The notes beneath the pieces are model-generated. The model was not told the DNA's origin, made no database searches, and saw only the letters and a program-made list of their open reading frames with translations. The position numbers and the translations under genes were made by a program. From Anabas testudineus (Eukaryota > Chordata > Actinopteri > Anabantiformes > Anabantidae), in contig NC_046615.1 of the NCBI RefSeq assembly GCF_900324465.2, positions 22,144,331-22,208,330 of the forward strand: a stretch of DNA of 64,000 nt, read 5' to 3'. Below are positions 22,399 to 34,164 of this stretch, piece by piece; positions within the stretch are counted from its first letter, which is position 1; every line of letters begins with the position of its first letter.

Positions 22399-24143
22399 AT
22401 GGCAGCGATCAAGTGCATCCTGGGTCTCCTGGTCCTGTTTGCAGTCTCAGCCTGGACTGAGGCCATGGTGAGTCTCACAGCTGAGGTCTTCACTCAGCTC
22501 TTCATGTGTCCAGGTTTAAAGTTCTGACCTTTGCTTTTTGATATTCTCAGTATCTGTGTCGATGACAAACAGAAACTCTGGGACTTTTCTGTGTGCAGGT
22601 TGTGAGGAGAGAAAGTGGAGACGACGACATAGAAGATGAAGAAATCCTGACGGTGGCAGAGCAGCTGGAGAAAGTCAACAGAAATATCAGTGAGACACAT
22701 TCAGACATCACATTTGTTAAGAGAAATAAATAAATACAGAGACTTGTTCAAATTAATTTATAGAACATGTAACACTTCAGCTCTAACACTTTAAGTTGTA
22801 CCTATATTGTAACTTCTGATTATCTTTGATGTCTCTGCTGTTTCCACAAACTCTCTGCAGGTCTTTACCAAGATGGTTTCCAGATACAAGGTGACATCGC
22901 TGTGCCCATCAACAGGAACGCTGACCCCTGTGTCCAGAGAGGATGCAAGTGGCCTAAATCCTCTGATGGCAAAGTTTACATTCCTTATGTGATCGCTAAC
23001 AGCTACAGTAAGAACCTTCACGACTCTGCACCAAGTGCAGATCACTTCACCATAGTCATCTCCAATAAAGCACAAAATCTTTGTTCTTATAGTTTTCATT
23101 TGACGTTAATGTGATTTTCCTCTTTGTGTTTCCACCTTCAGCTTCTCAGCAGCTCAGTGTCATTACAACAGCCATCAACTCCTTCTCTGCCTCCACCTGT
23201 ATTCGCTTCATCCCCCGCACCACCCAGACAGACTACGTCAACATACAGTCTCTGGATGGGTTTGTAACACAGACATTTATTCTCCTGTATCACTGACAAC
23301 TCTAAGTCCTGTTCTGCAGCTTTTCCACTGCAGGAACTTACAGAGCCAAAGCTGAACTTTGCTCCATTGGTTCAGGTTCTGCTGTTGTTTCCACTCAGTT
23401 CTCTTTAGATCCAAGTTCAGTGCTTAGTTCAGTGATGCTGTAGAAGAATGAAGCGTTCTCACTCTGATGTGGGACTTCCTGTGTTCTCCTACATCTGTAC
23501 AGATGCTACTCCCTTGTGGGTCGTCAGGGAAATGTACAGACAGTGTCTCTGAAAAGTCAGGGCTGCATTTATTTTGGAACGGTCCAACATGAGCTGATCC
23601 ACGCCCTGGGCTTCAACCATGAGCAGTGCCGCTCCGACAGAGACCAGCACATCAAGATCCTGCTGCAGAACGTCATCTCTGGTAGGATGCTGTTGTCACG
23701 TCTCCTCACTTCAGTTGATTTCGTTGGTCTATTTTGAGTTTGTCTATTTCTATTATAATACTCTAATGTAGTAGTTTTTCCTCTACTGCAGGTATGGCAT
23801 ACAACTTTGACAAGATCAACACTCTGAACCAAGGAACTCCTTATGACTACAACTCTGTCATGCACTACGGCAGGTCAGTACATCTATGAAATCCACCAGC
23901 TGCATCACTGGACTCTACTAGTGTTTGGTATTATCTGCAGCTTTTCTATTCTATTTACAATCACCAGTTGAACTAAAGTACAATTTAACATCACTGTTTC
24001 TGTTTGTTCACTGCAGACTGGCTTTCTCCAAGGACAACGTCAGCCCCACCATGGTGGCTATTCCTGACAGCAACGCTGTCTTTGGCACGGCCACACAGAT
24101 GAGCCAGAACGACATCGACCGCATCAACCTGCTGTACTGCTAA
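22399..24143 (+). CDS. Astacin metalloprotease D, hatching-enzyme-like
   Basis: Coding exons: 22399-22467, 22599-22689, 22861-23007, 23142-23259, 23503-23681, 23792-23873, 24017-24143 (813 bp, 270 aa). The frame is intact and the catalytic motif unchanged. It ends LLYC like B, and exon 7 starts GMAY. Differences from B include QRGCKWPKSSDG (no extra Cys), CYSLVGRQ in place of CYSYVGRQ, and NVISG at the exon 6/7 junction. The propeptide has DEEILT where the others have DEGILT. AATAAA is at 24300-24305. Confidence 0.9.
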
Positions 24144-24611
24144 AAGTAACTACACTGAAGGTTCTGGGACCTGACAGACATCTGTGGTTTAAACATCATG
24201 AAACATCATTATGATGAATTTAAAATATTCTGGTTATTAATTATCCTGTTGTGTGAAAATAGAAACCCTTGAGTAATTAAGTTCCAGTTTTATTTACTCA
24301 ATAAAGATAGATTTTAAACACACTTCTCTTGTTGTCAACTTTCATCCCTTTTATTTTATGATATGTTTTATGCACCGACAGACAAATATGCTGCACAAAA
24401 AGAATATCCAATAAAAAGCTTGTGAGGACTTAAATTCAGATTTACTTGATGAAACGGGTTGAGTAGCTTCACACTGATCAGCTGTCAAAAACGTGTTATG
24501 CATCCAAGAGAGCATCAACACAGGAAGGTCAATTCTCAGACCTAGAAACAGCTGAGAACAACGTACCAGTCAAAACAGAAAAGCATTGTCTAGGCAGAGG
24601 ACAGAGATAAT

Positions 24612-25072
24612 ATAGTGCCTAATACAAGTTCAACCACTTGGGTGTTTCACCCTTTTATTGAAATGAAATCAATCACAGTCAATAAAAGTTGGCAATTTCG
24701 ACAAAAACATATCAGAAAAACACATCGTTAATGTTAATGTGAAAACAGTTTTCTACAAAATAATGTCAGTTAAATAAAATGTATAACGTGACAGTGTTAG
24801 CATTATTATTCAGCCCTCTTAAAATGAATGACCTACCTCCAACAGAGGTCCTGATACTCAGTGCTAGTAGTCCCACTATTAGTGAAATGGGAATCACCTG
24901 AGTGCAGTACATGAATCTCAAGTGACTGCAGTATAAAAGAACTTGTGTCTGAAAGGTCCAGTCACTGGTTTTACAGTATTCCTGGCTAGCATTAGACCGT
25001 AAAGACAAATAAACAATCCCAGCAACTCAGAGAATAGGTAACTGAAAAGCATAAGTCAGGGGATGGATACAA
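24612..25072 (+). mobile_element. Tc1-like transposon relic in the gene D flank
   Basis: It is homologous to 13582-13984 plus the start of 15051-15641, at the equivalent position 3' of gene D and with the same preceding flank (AACACAGGAAGGTCAATTCT near 24519). It carries neither the 1.06-kb insert nor the nearby SINE. It is truncated at 25072 by an RTE-like LINE. Confidence 0.75.
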
Positions 25073-25740
25073 CAATCTAGTCACAGGGGTTGCAAGCCAG
25101 TGACTTCTGTGCTGGTCCCAAGCCCGGATAAATACAGACGGTTGCATCAGAAAGGGCATCCGGTGTAAAAATTGCCAAAATAACAATGCAAATAAGACTT
25201 TCATACCAGATCGGTTGAGGCCCGGGTTAACAACGACTGCTACCGATGCTGTTAACCTACAGGGTGCTGGTGGAAATTTGACTACTGTTGGTCGAAGAAA
25301 GAGGGGAGGAAGAAGGGTTTGTGGTCAGAGAGAGAAGGGAAAAGGCAGGAACATAGATCTGAGAATAGGGACTCTTAACGTTGGCACAATGACAGGGAAA
25401 GGCAGAGAGCTGGCAGACATGATGGAGAGAAGGAAGGTAGATGTTCTGTGTGTACAGGAGACAAGGTGGAAGGGCAGCAAGGCACGTAGCATTGGAGGAG
25501 GATACAAACTGTTCTACCATGGTGTGGATAGGAAGAGAAACGGGGTAGGAGTGATCCTGAAGGGGGAGTTTGTGAACAATGTCCTAGAGGGGAAAAGAGT
25601 CTCAGACAGGGTGATGAGCCTAAAGCTAGAAATCGAAGGGGTGATGGTGAATGTAGTCAGTGGGTATGCTCCACAAGTTGACTGTGAGTTAGAAGAGAAG
25701 AAGAGATTCTGGAGTGTGTTTGATGAGGTCATAGAGCAAG
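25073..25740 (+). mobile_element. RTE-like LINE, 5' end with endonuclease, truncated
   Basis: Open frame 25215-25841 encodes the N-terminal apurinic endonuclease: IGTLNVGTMTGKGREL, VDVLCVQETRWKG and VVSGYAP blocks. Homology to the family ends near 25740 inside that domain, so reverse transcriptase is absent. A related copy lies at 58169-58862. It is unusual for an RTE fragment to keep the 5' end, so the 3' part was probably lost with the deletion that reached gene E. Confidence 0.8.
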
Positions 25741-26138
25741 GGTCACTAACAGGCAGACCGCGGTCTGGATCCGGACCCAGAGGCTGTCCCATACGGACCC
25801 AGAGCTACAGACCTAACCAAACGTTTTGTTTCCAAATCTAGCGGGTCACTTTCATTTTAACCGGCGCAGCTATTGCGATCTTTACAAGCAAATTGGCCAA
25901 TTGAATGTGAGTTATGCCATCCCACGTGTCATAAATATAATACATAGATAAATGAAAATGAAAAATGTCCATAAAGTGAAAATAGAGTTTTTAATCCAGA
26001 ATGAACAGACTCCTTTCTGTTCATATTACCCACTGGGAGCACTAAACCAGTGTGTCTGATATGTTCATAAACTGTCGCTCTTATGAGACAAAACACAAAG
26101 GTTTTGAGCACACATACCCACTCTAATCTGAACTACAA
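25738..26138. mobile_element. Possible hAT-like fragment and unassigned sequence before gene E
   Basis: The start (AGGGTCACTAACAGGCAGAC, near 25740) resembles a hAT-family terminus. The rest is AT-rich and unrecognised. It abuts the stop codon of gene E with no recognisable astacin 3' UTR left. Confidence 0.3.
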
Positions 26139-27959
26139 CTACTTTGAGCAGTACAGCAGGTTGATGCGGTCGATGTCGTTCTGGCTCATCTGTGTGGCCG
26201 TGCCAAAGACAGCATTGCTGTCAGGAATAGCCACCATGGTGGGGCTGACGTTGTCCTTGGAGAAAGCCAGTCTGCAGGGAACAGACCGAGTAAGTGATTT
26301 TAAATTATATTTAGTTCAACTGGTGATCGTATATAGAAGACAGAGCTGCAGAAAATACAAAAGATTAGTAGAGTCCAGCTATGGAGCTGGTGGATTTCAT
26401 AGATGTACTGACCTGCCGTAGTGCATGACAGAGTTGTAGTCATAAGGAGTTCCTTGGTTCAGAGTGTTGATCTTGTCAAAGTTGTATTGTTCACCTGCAG
26501 TAAAGGAAATTAGGGCCCATCAAAAAGGACTCACAGTGTCACAAGTAGATAAAAAAAATGAGTTGATTATAAAAAGTTAATAACCAGATTCTGTCTTAAA
26601 CTCAAAATAGACCAATGAAATCAACTGAAGTGAGGAGACGTGACAACAGCATCCTACCAGGGATGACGTTCTGCAGCAGGATCTTGATGTGCTGGTCTCT
26701 GTCGGAGCGGCACTGCTCATGGTTGAAGCCCAGGGCGTGGATCAGCTCATGTTGGACCGTTCCAAAATAAATGCAGCCCTGACTTTTCAGAGACACTGTC
26801 TGTACATTTCCCTGACGACCCACAAGGGAGTAGCATCTGCACAGATGTAGGAGAACACAGGAAGTCCCACATCACACTGAGAACGCTTCATTCTTCAACA
26901 GCATCACTGAACTAAACACAGAACTTGGATCTGAAGAGAACTGAGTGGAAACAACAGCAGAACCTGAACCAATGGAGCAAAGTTCAGCTTTGGCTCTGTA
27001 AGTTCCTGCAGTGGAAAAGCTGCAGAACAGGACTTAGAGTTGTCACTGATACAGGAGAATAAATGTCTGTGTTACAAACCCATCCAGAGACTGTATGTTG
27101 ATGTAGTCTGTCTGGGTGGTGCGGGGGAAGAAGCGAATACAGGTGGAGGCAGAGAAGGAGTTGATGGCTGTTGTAATGACACTGAGCTGCTGAGAAGCTG
27201 AAGGTGGAAACACAAAGAGGAAAATCACATTAACGTCAAATGAAAACTATAAGAACAAAGATTTTGTGCTTTATTGGAGACGACTATGGTGAAGTGATCT
27301 GCACTTGGTGCAGAGTCGTGAAGGTTCTTACTGTAGCTGTTAGCGATCACATAAGGAATGTAAACTTTGCCATCGGAGGATTTAGGCCACTTGCATCCTC
27401 TCTGGACACAGGGGTCAGCGTTCCTGTTGATGGGCACAGCGATGTCACCTATTATCTGGAAACCATCTTGGTAAAGACCTGCAGAGAGTTTGTGGAAACA
27501 GCAGAGACACCAAAGATAATCAGAAGTTCCAACATGCGTTTTCTACACAAACACTGGTTCTGTATGGAAATGATTAGTGAAGCTAACAACAACCCAGTGA
27601 CTCAATTTGAACAAGTCTCTGTATTTGTTTATTTCTCTAAATAAATGTGATGTCTGAATGTGTCTCACTGATATTTCTGTTGACTTTCTCCAGCTGCTCT
27701 GCCACCGTCAGGATTCCTTCATCTTCTATGTCGTCGTCTCCACTTTCTCTCCTCACAACCTGCACACAGAAAAGTCCCAGAGTTTCTGTTTGTCATCGAC
27801 ACAGATACTGAGAATATCAAAAAGGAAAGGTCAGAACTTTAAACCTGGACACATGAAGACCTGAGTGAAGACCTCAGCTGTGAGACTCACCATGGCCTCA
27901 GTCCAGGCTGAGACTGCAAACAGGACCAGGAGACCCAGGATGCACTTGATCGCTGCCAT
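26139..27959 (-). CDS. Astacin metalloprotease E, hatching-enzyme-like
   Basis: Coding exons, 5' to 3': 27959-27891, 27759-27669, 27478-27332, 27197-27080, 26836-26658, 26494-26413, 26271-26139. The product is 272 aa ending LLYCSK. Exon 7 starts GEQYNFD, a variant of the A/C marker. Exon 4 reads FQIIGDI in the Asp-switch region, shared with G. Homology to the other genes stops right at the TAG codon. The normal 3' UTR is replaced by unrelated sequence, so the polyadenylation signal must be a new one. The intron between exons 4 and 5 is shorter than in A and C. Confidence 0.88.
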
Positions 27960-28126
27960 GTTACTGAACAACTAACAGACTGAAACAGAACACAGGTCAG
28001 AACCATGCAGCAGCATTACTGTAGTTTGAGGAGCATTAGGAGCAGCAGCACTACTCACTTACCTTTAGCTCTTCACTTCAGGTAGGAGAGGAGGAACTGA
28101 TGCTCTGTGAAGGATCTGCTCATCCT

Positions 28127-28134
28127 CTTTTATA
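28127..28134 (-). promoter_or_regulatory. TATA box of astacin E
   Basis: Minus-strand TATAAAAG upstream of non-coding exon 1, whose donor lies at 28063/28062. Confidence 0.8.
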
Positions 28135-28892
28135 GCAGAGCCTGCAGAGGTCCACCTGTTAGCAGAATATACAGAGGATTAGCTCAGTAACACTGGAGCA
28201 AACCATGATGTTTACTTCCTTATTGTCAGCTCTCTGTCCACACTGTCCACCCTCAACTCATACATGCTCATACTAATCTCACTAATAATTAGTAAAAGAC
28301 AAAGTACAAAACTGAATTCACACAAGATTTCCTCTCAGCATGGATTCATTATGATGACTTTTTTTTAATGCAGATTTTTTGTTTGTGACTGTTTGTTGTC
28401 ATGATAAAGTCGATACTTACACTGTGGCAGTAACAGCAGAAGTATTTGCAGGTAAAGGAAAGACAAATGCAGCATCATCAGTTGTGGATGGTCAATAGAC
28501 CCTAAAGAAGAGAAAGTAAAACAATTCTTAATTTAAAACCTTTGTTAATTCAGTTTTGTAAACTATATATATTTGAAAATATGTCTGTGGTTGAATATTA
28601 ACCAATGAAACCATTTCAAAATCATCCCCTGATGTAGTGAATCTAATTTTCCAATAGTCTGAATATTTTGTCTCAAACCACTAAAATCTCTCAGTAGAAA
28701 CACCAAACACTTCAAATACTACATTTTACCACCTCCCTTGTTTTCCTGGATTAGTACGAGCATGTATGAGTTGAGGGTGGACAGTGGGGACAGAGAGCTG
28801 ACAATAAGGAAGTAAACATCATGGTTTGCTCCAGTGTTACTGAGCTAATCCTCTGTATGTTCTGCTAACAGGTGGACCTCTGCAGGCTCTGC
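28135..28892. promoter_or_regulatory. Shared intergenic region of E and F, spacer inverted and shortened
   Basis: The outer inverted arms are as in the other pairs. Between GCTCATACTAAT (28267-28278) and ATTAGTACGAGC (about 28751-28762) the sequence is the reverse complement of the A/B and C/D spacers. For example, CTCACTAATAATTAGT is at the left here and at the right in A/B. The AT-rich run is largely deleted. Confidence 0.75.
28421..28501 (-). other. Orphan signal-peptide exon, copy 3 (inverted)
   Basis: Minus-strand counterpart of 10548-10628: the acceptor lies just above 28501 and the donor just below 28421, again 81 bp. It keeps the same reading even though the whole spacer is flipped. 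Confidence 0.5.
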
Positions 28893-28900
28893 TATAAAAG
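28893..28900 (+). promoter_or_regulatory. TATA box of astacin F
   Basis: TATAAAAG upstream of non-coding exon 1, which ends at 28966 before GTAAGT. Confidence 0.8.
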
Positions 28901-29069
28901 AGGATGAGCAGATCCTTCACAGAGCATCACAGTTCCTCCTCTTCTACCTGAAGTGAAGAGCTAAAGGTAAGTGAGTAGTGCTGCTGCTCCTAATGCTCCT
29001 CAAACTACAGTAATGCTGCTGCATGGTTCTGACCTGTGTTCTGTTTCAGACTGATAGTTGTTCAGTAAC

Positions 29070-30789
29070 ATGGCAGCGATCAAGTGCATCCTGGGTCTCC
29101 TGGTCCTGTTTGCAGTCTCAGCCTGGACTGAGGCCATGGTGAGTCTCACAGCTGAGGTCTTCACTCAGCTCTTCATGTGTCCAGGTTTAAAGTTCTGACC
29201 TTTCCTTTTTGATATTCTCAGTATCTGTGTCGATGACAAACAGAAACTCTGGGACTTTTCTGTGTGCAGGTTGTGAGGAGAGAAAGTGGAGACGACGACA
29301 TAGAAGATGAAGGAATCCTGACGGTGGCAGAGCAGCTGGAGAAAGTCAACAGAAATATCAGTGAGACACATTCAGACATCACATTTGTTAAGAGAAATAA
29401 ACAAATACAGAGACTTCTTCAAATTAATTTATAGAACATGTAACACTTCAGCTCCAATACTTTAAGTTGTACCTATAATTGTAACTTCTGATTATCTTTG
29501 GTGTCTCTGCTGTTTCCACAAACTCTCTGCAGGTCTTTACCAAGATGGTTTCCAGATACAAGGTGACATCGCTGTGCCCATCAACAGGAACGCTGACCCC
29601 TGTGTCCAGACTGGATGCAAGTGGCCTAAATCCTCTGATGGCAAAGTTTACATTCCTTATGTGATCGCTAACAGCTACAGTAAGAAGCTTCACGACTCTG
29701 CACCAAGTGCAGATCACTTCATCATAGTCGTCTCCAATAAAGCACAAAATATGTGTTCTTATAGTTTTTATTTGACGTTAATGTGATTTTCCTCTTTGTT
29801 TTTCCACCTTCAGCTTCTCAGCAGCTCAGAGTCATTACAACAGCCATCAACTCCTTCTCTGCCTCCACCTGTATTCGCTTCATCCCCCGCACCACCCAGA
29901 CAGACTACATCAACATACAGTCTCTGGATGGGTTTGTAACACAGACATTTATTCTCCTGTATCAGTGACAACTCTAAGTCCTGTTCTGCAGCTTTTCCAC
30001 TGCAGGAACTTACAGAGCCAAAGCTGAACTTTGCTCCATTGGTTCAGGTTCTGCTGTTGTTTCCACTCAGTTCTCTTCAGATCCAAGTTCAGTGTTTAGT
30101 TCAGTGATGCTGTTGAAGAATGAAGCGTTCTCAGTCTGATTTGGGACTTCCTGTGTTCTCCTACATCTGTACAGATGCTACTCATATGTGGGTCGTCAGG
30201 GAAATGTACAGACAGTGTCTCTGAAAAGTCAGGGCTGCATTTATTTTGGAACGGTCCAACATGAGCTGATCCACGCCCTGGGCTTCAACCATGAGCAGTG
30301 CCGCTCCGATAGGGACCAGCACATCAAGATCCTGCTGCAGAACGTCATCCCTGGTAGGATGCTGCGATCACGTCTCCTCACTACAGTTAATTTCATTGGT
30401 CTATGTTGAGTTTGTCTATTTTTATTATAATACTCTAATGTAGTAGTTTTTTCTCTACTGCAGGTATGGCATACAACTTTGACAAGATCAACACTCTGAA
30501 CCAAGGAACTCCTTATGACTACAACTCTGTCATGCACTACGGCAGGTCAGTACATCTATTAAATCCACCAGCTCCATTGCTGGACTCTAGTAGTGTTTGG
30601 TATTTTCTTCAACTAAAGTACAATTTAACATCACTGTCTCTGTCTTTTCCCTGCAGACTGGCTTTCTCCAAGGACAACGTCAGCCCCACCATGGTGGCTA
30701 TTCCCAACAGCAACGCTGTATTTGGCACGGCCACACAGATGAGCCAGAACGACATCGACCGCATCAACCTGCTGTACTGCTCAAAGTAG
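29070..30789 (+). CDS. Astacin metalloprotease F, hatching-enzyme-like
   Basis: Coding exons: 29070-29138, 29270-29360, 29533-29679, 29814-29931, 30175-30353, 30464-30545, 30657-30789 (819 bp, 272 aa). The frame is intact. Exon 7 starts GMAY like B and D, but the last exon ends LLYCSK like the minus-strand genes and G, which suggests exon 8 was exchanged. The zinc motif, Met-turn and extra Cys are kept. The 3' flank soon diverges from B and D; the nearest AATAAA is at 30830-30835. Confidence 0.9.
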
Positions 30790-30839
30790 CCACACTGAAA
30801 TTTGAAGCATGAATTTCTTTTTTTAATTTAATAAATACA

Positions 30840-31189
30840 TTTCGATCATCTCCAAATTGTTTGTTGCCTCAATATTTTAAGTAACCTTTAATCGTTTAGA
30901 TTTGCAGTAACATAAACACATATATATTAAACATATAAATAACAATTCACAGCATTAATTCAATTGCCATTGGTCCCTCATTAACAGTGTTCTTGCCAGC
31001 TCTGACACCAAATTTCCGTTCTCTCTTTGACCTCAGAAACCTTTTAGATATTTTATGTGTTAGTTTTGAATTTTTTTTGTCTAGTGTCAATATTAATGTG
31101 TATTTTCTCAATAGTGCTGTTATTTCTTTTTTTCCCCATTGGTTGCACCGTACATCTATGACGTATTCACTGCACTTTACTTTTTGCAC
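30840..31189. other. AT-rich interval, nothing recognised
   Basis: No supported gene. Reading frames here are short and lack family features. Confidence 0.4.
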
Positions 31190-31513
31190 TTTTTGATAAT
31201 TTTTTGGAGTCCACCTGTGGAAAATGCAGTTCATGGGACATGATTTGGAAAGGCATACACCTGTCCTTGTTAGGTTCCACAGTTAACACTGCATGCTAGA
31301 GCACAAACTGAAAGATGATGGGGGGGGGGGGGGAATTGTCTGTAGACGCAATTGTACTTAGGCAGAGATCTGGGGAAGAGAACAGAACATTTCTGCAGCA
31401 TTGAAGGTCCATATGAAAAAAGTGGACTCTATCTTCCGTAGATGGAAGAAGATTGGAACCAGCAGGACTCCTCATAGAGCGGGCCGTCTAGCCAAACTGA
31501 GCAGAAGACATCG
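31190..31513 (+). mobile_element. Tc1-like transposon fragment (second family)
   Basis: It contains the family text TTTGGAGTCCACCTGTGG near 31201, then non-coding sequence. A broken piece of the transposase N-terminal helix-turn-helix region (FRRWKKIGTSRTPHRAGRLA) follows at 31434-31494. A G run of about 14 lies at 31321-31334. It belongs to a different Tc1 subfamily from 13582 and 24612, and only about 320 bp remains. Confidence 0.7.
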
Positions 31514-32260
31514 AAGCTTAGCTTCCATTTTTTCATTATTCCATTTTTTTTCTCCAGTTACACTGCTTCTTTTGTTTCATCGAGTTAGTTGTAATAATAC
31601 AACCATGTAAGTTTGGCAAATTTGGTATTGAGACAGTGGTTTGGGATACTTTTAATTAGGAAACTGTTTGCAGTCTACACCACAAATGTCAAATAAGTCA
31701 CAGTAAAGATTTTCACTCCAAAAGGTTTTGTTTCACAGTCCTTCTCTCAGTATTTATAAAACACATAACAGCAAATAATTCACAATAGCATTTATTTGGC
31801 ATTTTGTTTACATAATGCTAAAAGTAAAACTCATCAAGTCTTGGTTTAACCAGTTTTGTATTATCTGTTTACCATCTGATAATTCATCTTCGACTAATCA
31901 GCGACTGCTAATGTTAACACTCTGCATCTTCCATAGACAGAAATGTGATAAGCAGGTTGTTTGAGTTAATGACATTAGTGAAGATTTTGGCTCCTGTGAA
32001 GTTTTTTTGTGTCATCATAAGTAGCATTGTGCTTTTAAAGATGATAAATAAAGGTCCTTGTGCCCTAGTAAACCTACAACAATTTCCTATTCATCCATAA
32101 TCTTCTACCTGTGTCTGTTTATCTGGTTGTTCTTTAATTTCTTGGTCAGTTCAATAGTGGGATTCAGTGTAAATGTTCACTGGTACCAAAAGGAAATGCA
32201 GCGTGACCTATGGAAAGGTAGAAGAAGAGGAATCATATTTGGCTAATAGGTTGTAGCTAG
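31514..32260. other. AT-rich interval downstream of P1, nothing recognised
   Basis: No gene, RNA or repeat assigned. It ends at the P1 polyadenylation signal (minus AATAAA at 32266-32261). Confidence 0.4.
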
Positions 32261-32361
32261 TTTATTCTTTATTTACAGCACATATACATAGTATTTTCCA
32301 AATCCTTTTCAACATAGATGATCAGTGATATGGTTCATACTTCATAGGGCGGTTTTCACTG

Positions 32362-34164
32362 TTAGACCTCCTTCAGCAGAATACCATAAGGACGGATGGC
32401 CTTCTTCACTCTCTCCTGTTCCTCTTTGGCAGATTTTCCAGCATGAATGGGAATCAGCCAATACTTGTCGTTTTTGTATTTCTTTCTGTACTCAGGGTTG
32501 ATACGATTCTGCAGAATCACGTTGTACGTCTTGCCCGTCTTCCTGGAGGTGAAGGTTTTTGCATAGGAGAGGGCCTCAGCAATATGCGGGGTGGAATAAA
32601 TCCCCCTGCCGTATTGGTCACCTGGCCCTGGCTGGACAAACAAGAATAAATTGAACAGATGAACATTTCTAGTATATTATGTTCAACTCTTTGATTATGT
32701 CACCAGAGTTTGTAGCTGTACGATGACTCTAATACATCATAGTCAGATGTCTTTGTGGTTGCATAGAGAGTTTTAATCTTAATAATCATCGTCCCTGGTT
32801 TGACAACTTTAAAATGTACATTTTAATTTCTAAAGCTTTGGGCCCCATAGTGGAGGTTTAATGACTGATTCAAGCAGTTTATTAACAGATTCAGTCCAGT
32901 ATTCATGTGTAACTCAGCAGTGTTGTTACTGGAGAAATGTATATTCATATAATCAAACCTTGAAGTATCCTTCGATGATGCCTTCAGCACCCTTCATCGA
33001 TGTCCCATGGTAGGACACAGGCCACTCTCCTGGTACTGACTGGGTGCTACGGTACCTGGTTCCCAACCAGGTGTTGTCCTCATACTTATCCAGAACCTGT
33101 GATAAACAAAGAGTAACATCATGACGAGTAACTACCTGTTCTTACTGAAGGTCAGAAATCAAAACTAGATAAACTCTCTTACATGAGGAAAAGTTAAACT
33201 CATTAAATACTGTGCTCCTGGCTGCCACATCAGTCACTAAAGCACAATGATAATAACTGATAACCTGTCTTCATCTACCTGTTTACAGAACCTGTGAACC
33301 ACTGGACCTTCATCTCTGTCTGTAAGTCTGTGATATCACCTGTTAGTATTCTGGATTTGTGGACTCTCCCTCCGTTCTCATCTGCTCTGTCTCAGATTTG
33401 TGCCTCATAAGAAGGATAGATGCTTTGTGTTAGTTTCATGCTGAAGAGTTGGAGGTTTGGAGAAAGTTACTTTCCCTGACCAGAAATAAATCAAAGAAAT
33501 AAAAACATTTTCACCTTAAGAGCTAAGCGGCGCCAACCACACGGACGTTCATACACCTCTCCACCTCTGTAAAACGTCTCTGTGTCTTTCAGTTTGGTGA
33601 AATCGTAGTCAAACTCTGGAGCAAAGAATTCATCCTCGTCAATGATATGACTATTTCCTGTTGGAAGATCTTCTACCACGGTGTAAGGAGCCTCAGGACC
33701 ACCTGTCAGAATACTTTGGATGTGGTTGAAGAAGGATCTTGACAACTGGCTGTTATTTAGAGGAAGAATTGCAATTTTAAAGTACATTGTGGTAAATTAC
33801 ATCTAAACTGCTCATTTACAACAAATCCTTCAACTTGTTGAGAATAAATGTTTAATATGTAGTTTTACAGATGCACGAACTGAAATAATTACCTGGTTTC
33901 GTCTGCCTCCAACAGTGTAGAGATAAAGGTTTTGACTGACAGCTGAGGCTGTGTTGCTGCTAAAGCTAAGGCAGCTCCACCAACTAGAACCTGAAGAGCT
34001 GATCTTAGGGAAGGAACAAACCCCAGCAGCGGTCCTACCACTCCAGGCGAGTCATCGGTGCTCTTATTGTTACCTTCACGTCTCTGTTTCTGAGTAGATG
34101 TCACACTGGCATTGAGGACTGTTCCCAGAGCTTCGAGTGCAATTTCCATGAACTTGGACGTCAT
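32362..34164 (-). CDS. P1: uncharacterised ADP-ribosyltransferase-like protein
   Basis: Coding exons, 5' to 3': 34164-33893, 33749-33515, 33096-32959, 32631-32362 (915 bp, 304 aa), all in phase with GT/AG borders. Residues 1-40 are Ser/Thr-rich. 52-72 is a hydrophobic Ala/Leu segment absent from P2-P4 that could be membrane-associated. 122-168 is acidic (DEDEFFAPEFDYDF) and leads into ERPCGW (158-163). The C-terminal half has EWPVSYHGT (His199), YGRGIYSTP (Tyr227) and a basic-acidic tail ending RPYGILLKEV. An HGT and a GxGIY turn in this order recall PARP-type ADP-ribosyltransferases; this is inference, and I do not recognise the family name. No signal peptide is seen, so it is probably intracellular. 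It is the most divergent of the four copies. Confidence 0.8.

Larger units (their letters stand above)
19000..24230. repeat. Palindrome 2: inverted arms carrying astacin genes C and D
   Basis: Same layout as palindrome 1. The arms are about 19020-21341 and 22080-24230, with a spacer in the same orientation and of nearly the same length as in A/B. The whole C/D unit is a duplicate of A/B. Confidence 0.85.
26139..30789. repeat. Palindrome 3: inverted arms carrying astacin genes E and F
   Basis: The arms are about 26139-28280 and 28753-30789. They flank a spacer of about 470 bp that runs in the opposite direction to the spacers of palindromes 1 and 2. Confidence 0.85.

Noticed and set aside
31321-31334. 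G run as a functional element
   Set aside because: It is a simple mononucleotide run inside a Tc1 fragment and possibly a sequencing-prone site.
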